Shown one piece after another: positions 58,216 through 64,000 of a stretch of DNA of 64,000 bases. The DNA is from Anaerolineae bacterium (GTDB lineage Bacteria; Chloroflexota; Anaerolineae; Anaerolineales; Anaerolineaceae), in contig JABLWW010000014.1 of the NCBI GenBank assembly GCA_013178295.1, positions 62,001 through 126,000 of the forward strand, read 5' to 3'. Each line of letters begins with the position of its first letter. The stretch's first letter is position 1. The translations under genes were made by a program, and so were the position numbers. The notes below the pieces were generated by a model. It made no database searches and was not told where the DNA came from. It worked only from the letters and a program-made list of their open reading frames with translations.

Positions 58216-59880
58216 TTACATTTCTTCGCCAAAGCGCCCGGCGGTGGTGGCAGCGTCCGTGTGCGGCGTCTGCGGCGGGTGGAGGGGGAAGCGCAGGGTG
58301 AAGCGCGCACCTTTGCCCGGTTCGCTGTACACCTCGGCGCTGCCGCCGTGCGCCTTGAGGATGCCGCGCACCACCGAAAGCTCCAGCCCGTCACCCTTGC
58401 CCAGCGGCTTGGTGGTGAAAAAGGGGTCAAAGATGCGTCCCAGCAGGTGCGGCGGGATGCCCTCGCCGCTGTCTTCAATGCTGAGGAGCACCTGCTGGCT
58501 TTGCGTGTCAAAGCTGCTGCGCACCGTCAGCTGCCCGCCGCGCGGCATGGCGTCCACGGCGTTGGTCAGCAGGTGCAGCAGGGCGCGGATGACCTGGGCG
58601 CGGTCGCACTCCACCGGCGGCAGTTCCTGTGCCAGATGCACCTCCAGCTGGACGGGGAGGGCTTTGATGCGGTTTTCGACCATCAGCAATGCCTCATGCA
58701 CTGCCTGGTTGAGATCGCACGGCGTCAGGCTTGGCAGACCGGGGGCAACATACGAGCGCACGGCGCTGACGATGCGCGCCACCCGCCAGGCGTTTTCGGA
58801 GATGCTCTGCAGGTAGCGCTGCTGGCGCACAAGGTCGAGTGTGCCTTTTGCCAGTTCGCTCAGCAGCCGCTCGCTGGCGGTGGTAATGATCTGCAGCGGG
58901 GTGTTGATTTCGTGGGCGATGCCCGCCGCCAGCGTGCCCAGACTCGCCATTTTTTCGTTTTCCTGCAGTTGGGCTTGCATCTGATGGTAGGCGGTGGTAT
59001 CGCGCACGGCTGCCACCACGCCGTCAATCTCGCCCTGCGCGGTGCGCAGCGGGGTGTAGATGCTCACGTTCCAGCCGCTTTTGCCGCTGTGCGGGATGAC
59101 GTAGCGCATTTCCGGTGTTTGCACCACCTCGCCCGCCAGGGCGCGGCGCAGCAGCCCCTCGGCGCCGTAGTCTTTGAGGAAGGGGAAGGTTTCCCACGGG
59201 CATTTGCCCACCACCTGACTGGCGGGCACGCCGGTCATCTCTTCCATGTAGCGGTTCCACATCTTATAGCGCAGATGGCGGTCATAGACGATGACGCCCT
59301 CGCCCAAACAATCGAGCAGGGTATCCACAAACTGCCACGACTGGCGCAGGGCTTCCTCGGCGGCGCGGCGGACGCTGATATCGAGGATGATAGCGACAAA
59401 CAGCGGCGGGGTTTCATCGCCCAGATATTGCAGATGCACCTCAACCGGATAGGTGGAACCGTCCTTGCGGCGGTGGATGGTCTCAAAGACCTGCACCGGC
59501 TGTGATCCATCGCGCAGGGGCGTCAGCAGGGTTTCAAAGCGCGGCGGGTCAAATTCGGGTTTGAGATCCAGCGGGGTGAGAGTGCGCATCTGGCGCATGG
59601 TGTAGCCCAGATTGTGCAGGGCGGCGCGGTTGGCGTAGCAAAAGCGCAGGCTGGCGGCGTCGAACACATACACCTCGTTGAGCGACTCTGCGACGATGCG
59701 CGTCAGTAATCGCTGCCGCGCGCGGCGGCAGCCCTTTGCCTGTTCCTGCTCGATATTTGTTTGCCAACCCGGATCCAAAATGTTCCCTCTCGCGGAAAAA
59801 AGTGCATGCGGTTGACTGGAAGACCCCCGTGGCGGCGGCGATGAAGGTTCTTGTGTGCGGTGCGCTCCGACAACCACCAT
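58216..59880 (-). CDS. Cytosolic PAS-PAS histidine kinase with altered G2 box
   Basis: 554 residues. After a poorly ordered N-terminus come two PAS domains (about 60-185 and 190-305), a HisKA domain with AAGIAHEINTPLQII, and an HATPase with LTNAVDAM and DSGEGI. The G2 box reads GKGDGLELSVV where sister kinases have GKGTGLGLSIV, losing a Thr and a Gly that contact the ATP lid, so activity may be reduced. It starts at ATG 59880, only 5 nt after a TATAAT, so the message is probably leaderless. No receiver is attached. It is downstream of and divergent from the pilin gene. Confidence 0.9.
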   Translation of the reverse strand: MVVVGAHRTQEPSSPPPRGSSSQPHALFSARGNILDPGWQTNIEQEQAKGCRRARQRLLTRIVAESLNEVYVFDAASLRFCYANRAALHNLGYTMRQMRTLTPLDLKPEFDPPRFETLLTPLRDGSQPVQVFETIHRRKDGSTYPVEVHLQYLGDETPPLFVAIILDISVRRAAEEALRQSWQFVDTLLDCLGEGVIVYDRHLRYKMWNRYMEEMTGVPASQVVGKCPWETFPFLKDYGAEGLLRRALAGEVVQTPEMRYVIPHSGKSGWNVSIYTPLRTAQGEIDGVVAAVRDTTAYHQMQAQLQENEKMASLGTLAAGIAHEINTPLQIITTASERLLSELAKGTLDLVRQQRYLQSISENAWRVARIVSAVRSYVAPGLPSLTPCDLNQAVHEALLMVENRIKALPVQLEVHLAQELPPVECDRAQVIRALLHLLTNAVDAMPRGGQLTVRSSFDTQSQQVLLSIEDSGEGIPPHLLGRIFDPFFTTKPLGKGDGLELSVVRGILKAHGGSAEVYSEPGKGARFTLRFPLHPPQTPHTDAATTAGRFGEEM

Positions 59881-59885
59881 TTATA

Positions 59886-59894
59886 TTATAGCAT
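59886..59894 (-). promoter_or_regulatory. Extended -10 promoter placed for a leaderless kinase mRNA
   Basis: On the minus strand TGCTATAAT is a perfect extended -10, followed by 5 nt and the kinase ATG at 59880. No ribosome binding site can fit between them. Confidence 0.65.
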
Positions 59895-59946
59895 AATACC
59901 TCAGCGGCGGATTCGTTTTTGTAAGGTGTCTGCAAGGTCAAAGGTA

Positions 59947-59974
59947 TTGAATTTTTTGTGGTTCACCCTATAAT
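59947..59974 (+). promoter_or_regulatory. Promoter of the pilin-like gene
   Basis: TTGAAT (59947-59952), 16 bp, TATAAT (59969-59974). The ATG lies 55 bp downstream, with AAAGGAG at 60013. Confidence 0.7.
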
Positions 59975-60029
59975 ATAAAGCATGGAAGCGGGTTATTCCA
60001 AATTTTGAAAAGAAAGGAGTTGAGCAGTC

Positions 60030-60176
60030 ATGTTATTCGCACCGAAGGAAAAAGGTCAAGGTCTGGTAGAGTATGCCTTAATTCTTGTTTTGGTAGCTGT
60101 CGTTGTGATTGTTATTCTTGCTCTACTTGGTCCTGCAATCGGTAACATCTTCAGCAACATCATCAACGCCATTTAG
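60030..60176 (+). CDS. Flp/Fap-type pilin (48 residues)
   Basis: A small gene encoding 48 residues: a short charged N-terminus (MLFAPKEKGQG), then the class III (Flp) signature GLVEYALILVLVAVVVIVIL with the Glu at +5 of the mature pilin, and a short tail (GPAIGNIFSNIINAI). Prepilin peptidase would cut after the Gly. Base composition is lower in GC than its neighbours. It stands alone with its own promoter, ribosome binding site (AAAGGAG) and terminator; no Tad secretion genes are in the window. It would need a Tad-type machine encoded elsewhere. Confidence 0.88.
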   Translation: MLFAPKEKGQGLVEYALILVLVAVVVIVILALLGPAIGNIFSNIINAI

Positions 60177-60208
60177 GCATAACCCGACCTACCCAATGTA
60201 TTCCCGAC

Positions 60209-60236
60209 AAAAGACCCCGCCAACGCGGGGTCTTTT
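60209..60236 (+). terminator. Strong intrinsic terminator after the pilin gene
   Basis: A perfect 12-bp stem (aaaagaccccgc / gcggggtctttt) with a CAAC loop. The flanking A and T tracts make it functional in both directions. Confidence 0.92.
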
Positions 60237-60292
60237 GTATTGGGCTACGCATGTTCGCAGGGCGGGGTTCACCCCGCCGTTGCCGATGGGGC

Positions 60293-60340
60293 GATGGGGC
60301 AAGCCTTGCCCTCCCCCGGCCCCTCCCAAAGGGAGGGGAG
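60293..60340. repeat. Partial copy of dispersed repeat family 1
   Basis: Starts gatggggcaagcc and ends aagggaggggag as in the larger copies, but lacks the middle section. It lies between the pilin terminator and the end of the cyclase gene at 60384. Confidence 0.6.
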
Positions 60341-60383
60341 ACTGCGGGTGGCGGGCGTCTTGCGATGGGGCTATGGGGGGCAG

Positions 60384-62891
60384 TCAAACACACTCGACGC
60401 GGTTGCGTCCGTTCTGCTTGGCGGTGTAGAGCGCCCGGTCGGCGCGGTTGATGAGGGCTTCGATGCTGGCATCCTCCGGCTGCATGACCGAGACGCCAAA
60501 GCTGGCGGTGATGCGGGCACTGCCCTGCTCGATGCGGAACAGGCGAGCTTCGATCGTGCGGTGCAGCCGTTCGGCGGCTTCGCGGGCTTCTGCCAGCGGG
60601 GTTTCGGGCAGAAGGAGGACAAACTCTTCGCCGCCGTAACGGGCAAGCAGGTCGCTGCCGCGCAGCGACTGGCGGCAGACCTCAGCAAACTGGATCAGCA
60701 CCTGGTCGCCGCTGCTGTGCCCGTAGGTGTCGTTGATCTGTTTGAAGTGGTCAAGGTCAATCATCACCGCCGCCAGGGGCTTTTTGTAGCGCCGGGCGCG
60801 CAGAAATTCCCTCTGCGCCTGCTGGAGGAAGTGGCGGCGGTTGTACAGCTGGGTGAGGGCGTCGTGGGTGGCGAGCTGCTCCAGCTGGCGGTAGAGCAGG
60901 GCGTTGTGCAGGGCGATGCTGATCTGTTCGGCAGCCTGGCAGAAGAGGGCAAACTCTGTCTGGCTGAAGCTTCTGCCGGGCTGGTAATGCTCGCTGGCGA
61001 CCGCCCCCAGCAGACGCCCGCCGCTGTGCAGCGGCGCGCCCATAAACGATGTGGGCATCAGCCCCAGGTTTTGCCGCCGGTGGTGGCGCAGAAAGACGTC
61101 AATCTCCTCTGGGTTGGCGAGCAGCAGCGGCTGGTTGTGCTGGATGATATAGCCGGTGATGCCCTGACGGATGGAAGCAGTAGGGACAACCCGGCTTTCG
61201 TCTGCGCCGCGCAGGTAAATGCGCTCCCATTCGGCTTTTTCGGGATGGTAGAGGACGATGAGCAGCATGGGCAGGTCAATCAGACGGCGCAGCTGCTGGT
61301 CGGCGGTGGTGAGCAGTTCGTCCAGGTTGAGCTGGGCGGTAATGGCGTGCAGGATTTCGATGAGGACGGACTGCTCGGTGGCGGTGCGGCGTGCTTCGGC
61401 GTAGAGGCGGGCATTTGCCAGCGCAACCGAAAGCTGGGCGGCAAAGACCTCGCCCAGATGCTGTTCGCGGGCGCTGAAAGGGGCTGCGGCGGAGCGGTCG
61501 AAGTGCAGCAAGCCGTTGTAGCCTTCCTGGTCGAAGAACGGGACGGTCATGACTGCGCGCTGGGCTGGCTGCGGCGGGGGGAGGAAGCCGGGCAGCGGGT
61601 CGCTTGTTTCGGCGCTGCGCAGTGTCTGGCGGGTTGCGAGGATGGCGGTGTAGGGGGTGGCTGAAAGCGAAAAGCGCTGCCCAATGAGCGGGGCGGGGGA
61701 CGGGAGGCGGCTGTAACCGGCTGCCACGCGCAGCGTGTTGCCGTCCTGCAGGGTGATGCTGGCATGATCGAAGGGGATAACGTGTACGATGCGCTCGAGG
61801 ATGAGTTGAAAAAGGCGGTCATAGTCGAGGGCGGCGCTGATGTCGAGCGCCGTCTGGCGGATGGTTTCTTCGGCGGCTTTGTGCTGGGTGCGGTCATGGA
61901 GGGTCAGCAGATAGCCGCCCTCACGGGGGTCTGCCAGGGGGGATAGGCGCACATCCACCCAGCGCGGCGGGTCGCCGGGCAGGGTGGTTTCAAAGCAGCT
62001 GGGTTTGCCGCTTTGTACGGCAGTTTCCACATCTGGGCAGGCAGCCAGCAGGGTGCGGCTTTGCTTGCCGAGGATATCGCCTTCCAGGTTGAGCAGCTGG
62101 CGGGCGGTGCGGTTGATTTCCACCAGCTGGAGGCGGCTGTTGAAGATGAGAATGCCGCTGTCGATCTCGTCAAAAATCTGCTCGATCGCTACCGGCGAGA
62201 GGCTGATCAGACGGTAGCGGGTCAGCCCGATGTAGAACCCCAAGACGGTCAGCAGCATCCCCATCGGGGTGATATCCAGATAGGGAATGGGGTTCAGCCC
62301 GCTGAGGTACATGATGCTGAACGCCAGCGGCGAGAGCAGACCAATGATCATGATGCTCATCTGCTGCTGGTAGGGCGGCGCAGCTTTGCGCCAGGCGTGT
62401 CCCAGCCGTATCAGCGCCCATCCTGTTGCCAGATAGATATATGCCACCAGCACCCAAAACCACCAGCCGTGCTCGTAGATGAGGATATTGCGCGCCTGGT
62501 CTGCCCAGCGGAAGCCGCTCCACATCCAGCCGTGCAGCGGGTTGCTCCAGGCAAACAGCAGGGTGAGCAGTGAGATGCCCCATGTGAGCAGGGTCAGGCG
62601 GCGTGTGCGCGGGATGTTGAGATAATCGAGCACAAAGGCAAGCAGCGTGGGGACAATACTGACCGTGCCGATGTATTCCAGCTGCGACCAGAGCACCTTT
62701 GCCGGTATGGTGGTTACCAGTGCTTCGATCCCGGCGCACAGGTTCCACTCTGCCACCGCCGCGGCAAACAGCGCCAGCATGCGCCCCCCCGGAGCGCGGC
62801 GCAGCTTCCACGCCCGCCAGACCACCAGCAGAGCAATCAGCGTGGTGGCAAAGTACAAAAAGACAAACGGCAGGTCGAATGGCGAGCGCAT
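60384..62891 (-). CDS. Membrane diguanylate cyclase with 7TM (HisK_N-type), PAS and GAF domains
   Basis: 835 residues. Seven N-terminal membrane helices (to about 220) resemble the 7TM sensor found at the N-terminus of some histidine kinases and cyclases. A PAS domain (about 235-350), two GAF domains (about 360-510 and 520-670) and a C-terminal GGDEF domain follow. The latter has DALTQLYNRRHF, MIDLDHFKQINDTYGH and the intact RYGGEEF loop, so it should be an active cyclase. A TATAAT box on the minus strand (62926-62921) lies 30 bp before the ATG. It shares the PAS/GAF/GGDEF plan with the cyclase at 48835. Confidence 0.92.
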   Translation of the reverse strand: MRSPFDLPFVFLYFATTLIALLVVWRAWKLRRAPGGRMLALFAAAVAEWNLCAGIEALVTTIPAKVLWSQLEYIGTVSIVPTLLAFVLDYLNIPRTRRLTLLTWGISLLTLLFAWSNPLHGWMWSGFRWADQARNILIYEHGWWFWVLVAYIYLATGWALIRLGHAWRKAAPPYQQQMSIMIIGLLSPLAFSIMYLSGLNPIPYLDITPMGMLLTVLGFYIGLTRYRLISLSPVAIEQIFDEIDSGILIFNSRLQLVEINRTARQLLNLEGDILGKQSRTLLAACPDVETAVQSGKPSCFETTLPGDPPRWVDVRLSPLADPREGGYLLTLHDRTQHKAAEETIRQTALDISAALDYDRLFQLILERIVHVIPFDHASITLQDGNTLRVAAGYSRLPSPAPLIGQRFSLSATPYTAILATRQTLRSAETSDPLPGFLPPPQPAQRAVMTVPFFDQEGYNGLLHFDRSAAAPFSAREQHLGEVFAAQLSVALANARLYAEARRTATEQSVLIEILHAITAQLNLDELLTTADQQLRRLIDLPMLLIVLYHPEKAEWERIYLRGADESRVVPTASIRQGITGYIIQHNQPLLLANPEEIDVFLRHHRRQNLGLMPTSFMGAPLHSGGRLLGAVASEHYQPGRSFSQTEFALFCQAAEQISIALHNALLYRQLEQLATHDALTQLYNRRHFLQQAQREFLRARRYKKPLAAVMIDLDHFKQINDTYGHSSGDQVLIQFAEVCRQSLRGSDLLARYGGEEFVLLLPETPLAEAREAAERLHRTIEARLFRIEQGSARITASFGVSVMQPEDASIEALINRADRALYTAKQNGRNRVECV

Positions 62892-63088
62892 GGGCAGCCG
62901 GGCATAAAAATCTTACCATGATTATAGCCCGATTTGAGGATATTTGCGATACGGGCAGACAGGGCAATGTGGGGAAGACAGGTATCACGCGTAGGCGCAT
63001 GGCGGGGCGCTGGAACGTTTCTTGCACAATATCCAACGGTGAGATTTGAAATGCTGCATATCAATACAGTAATCTACGGAGAGAAACG

Positions 63089-64000
63089 ATGACCCAGCAA
63101 CATAAGGAGGGATGGCATAGTCCGCAGGACAGCATGTTCGAACATCTACGGGAACTGACAGATGCACTGCCGATCGGGATTGTTCTACGGCGCGAAGATG
63201 GAACGGTGTATTTCAACCGCACCATTGGCGGGGTAACCGGCTATTCTCCCGCCGAGCTGTGCGATCTGACCGCGCTCGAGCGGGTGATCCTGCCGCAGCA
63301 TCAGCCGCTGCTGCGCGTGGCAACGGCGATCGAGAGCGACCGCCCTTCGAGCCATTATGAGGTGCAGCTGGAGCGCAAGGGCGGCGGACGGGCATGGGTG
63401 GACGTCAGCGCGCGGCGGGTTGACTGGCGGGGCGAGCGTGTGCAGATGATCAGCCTGATGGACATCACCCGCTACAAGGTGCTGGAGGAGCAGTTGATCC
63501 GCAACGCCATGTATGACGGGCTGACCGGGCTGCCCAGCCGCTGCCTGCTGGAAGACCGTCTGCGCGAGGCGCTGGCGCATGCGCGGCGCACACGCAGTCT
63601 GCTGGCGGTGGTGCTGATTGACATCCACCGCTTCCGCGAGATCAATGAGCTGATCGGCAGTCAGGTGGGCGACCAGCTGCTGATGCAGGCGGCGCGGCGG
63701 CTGGGTGAGATGGTGCGCGAGAGCGATACGCTGGCGCGCGGCACGGATGACGATTTTGTGGTGGTGCTCAACCATCTGAAGGAAGCGCAGGACGCCGAAC
63801 GGGTGGCGCGCAAACTGCTGACGGTGTTCCGCGAGCCGTTCACCGCCGAGCCGCACCATGTCTATCTGGATGCCAGCGCTGGGTTTGCCATCTATCCGCG
63901 CGATGGCAGCACGCCGGAGGAATTGGTGAAGAACGCCGCCAGCGCCCTGACCTTTGCCAAGAATAATCTCAAAGACCGCGTGATGGCGTTTGAGCCTGCC
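63089..64000 (+). CDS. PAS-GGDEF protein, 3' end outside window
   Basis: 304 residues are visible and the frame is still open at the window edge. A PAS domain (about 15-140: MFEHLRELTDALPIGIVLRR, then RTIGGVTGYSPAEL) is followed by a GGDEF-fold domain (about 150-304: YDGLTGLPSRCLLEDRLREA). The active-site loop reads RGTDDDF instead of GGDEF, and the metal-binding region is VLIDIHRFREINEL. Catalysis is doubtful. Such degenerate domains usually precede an EAL phosphodiesterase domain, so an EAL domain beyond 64000 is likely. The ATG has GGAGAG upstream. Confidence 0.85.
   Translation, partial: MTQQHKEGWHSPQDSMFEHLRELTDALPIGIVLRREDGTVYFNRTIGGVTGYSPAELCDLTALERVILPQHQPLLRVATAIESDRPSSHYEVQLERKGGGRAWVDVSARRVDWRGERVQMISLMDITRYKVLEEQLIRNAMYDGLTGLPSRCLLEDRLREALAHARRTRSLLAVVLIDIHRFREINELIGSQVGDQLLMQAARRLGEMVRESDTLARGTDDDFVVVLNHLKEAQDAERVARKLLTVFREPFTAEPHHVYLDASAGFAIYPRDGSTPEELVKNAASALTFAKNNLKDRVMAFEPA

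Overview
The window reads as a stretch of a high-GC, sugar-scavenging bacterial chromosome, most likely from the Chloroflexota (Anaerolineae-like). This is an inference: four substrate-binding lipoproteins carry very long Ala/Pro/Glu linkers behind the lipobox cysteine, sugar ABC systems of the CUT1 and CUT2 types are dense, and very large PAS/GAF kinases and cyclases sit nearby. I see no rRNA, tRNA, CRISPR array, transposase or phage gene.

Layout. 1-790: 3' part of a BadF-type sugar kinase. 1123-7575: GntR/UTRA regulator followed by a CUT1 importer, a family 4 glycosidase and a PfkB kinase. 8037-10147: TIM-barrel isomerase plus Gfo/Idh/MocA oxidoreductase. 10393-11724: FucI/AraA-like protein. 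11979-21185: ROK regulator, ketose 3-epimerase, CUT2 importer (ATPase, two permeases, binding protein) and two further TIM-barrel isomerases. 21333-28292: GH3 glycosidase and AraC regulator on the minus strand, divergent from a second CUT1 importer. 28350-29243: EamA exporter.

29296-39159 is the most interesting part. Two direct copies of a 48-bp sequence (46/48 identical) bracket a block of visibly lower GC. The block holds a sugar-ABC-type ATPase domain fused to a NarL-type histidine kinase, a REC-HTH-REC response regulator, a divergent GH35-like glycosidase, an unknown protein and a complete CUT2 importer with one permease. The ATPase domain has lost the catalytic Glu and the switch His, so it looks like a sensor derived from a transport ATPase. 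I propose that this is a transporter-coupled two-component system.

39141-46265: amidohydrolase, FGE-fold lipoprotein, two unknown envelope proteins and feoABC behind a likely metal-regulated promoter. 46511-64000: a signalling region with three orphan histidine kinases (one of 1827 residues with four PAS-like modules repeated at exactly 480 bp), two GGDEF cyclases, a LacI regulator with a perfect 16-bp operator, a 48-residue Flp-type pilin and the start of a PAS-GGDEF protein running off the end.

How it works together: each catabolic block pairs its own regulator class (GntR, ROK, AraC, two-component) with one importer and one or more glycosidases, kinases or isomerases. Several regulators have visible dyad operators on their own promoters. 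At least three genes appear to be read from leaderless mRNAs.
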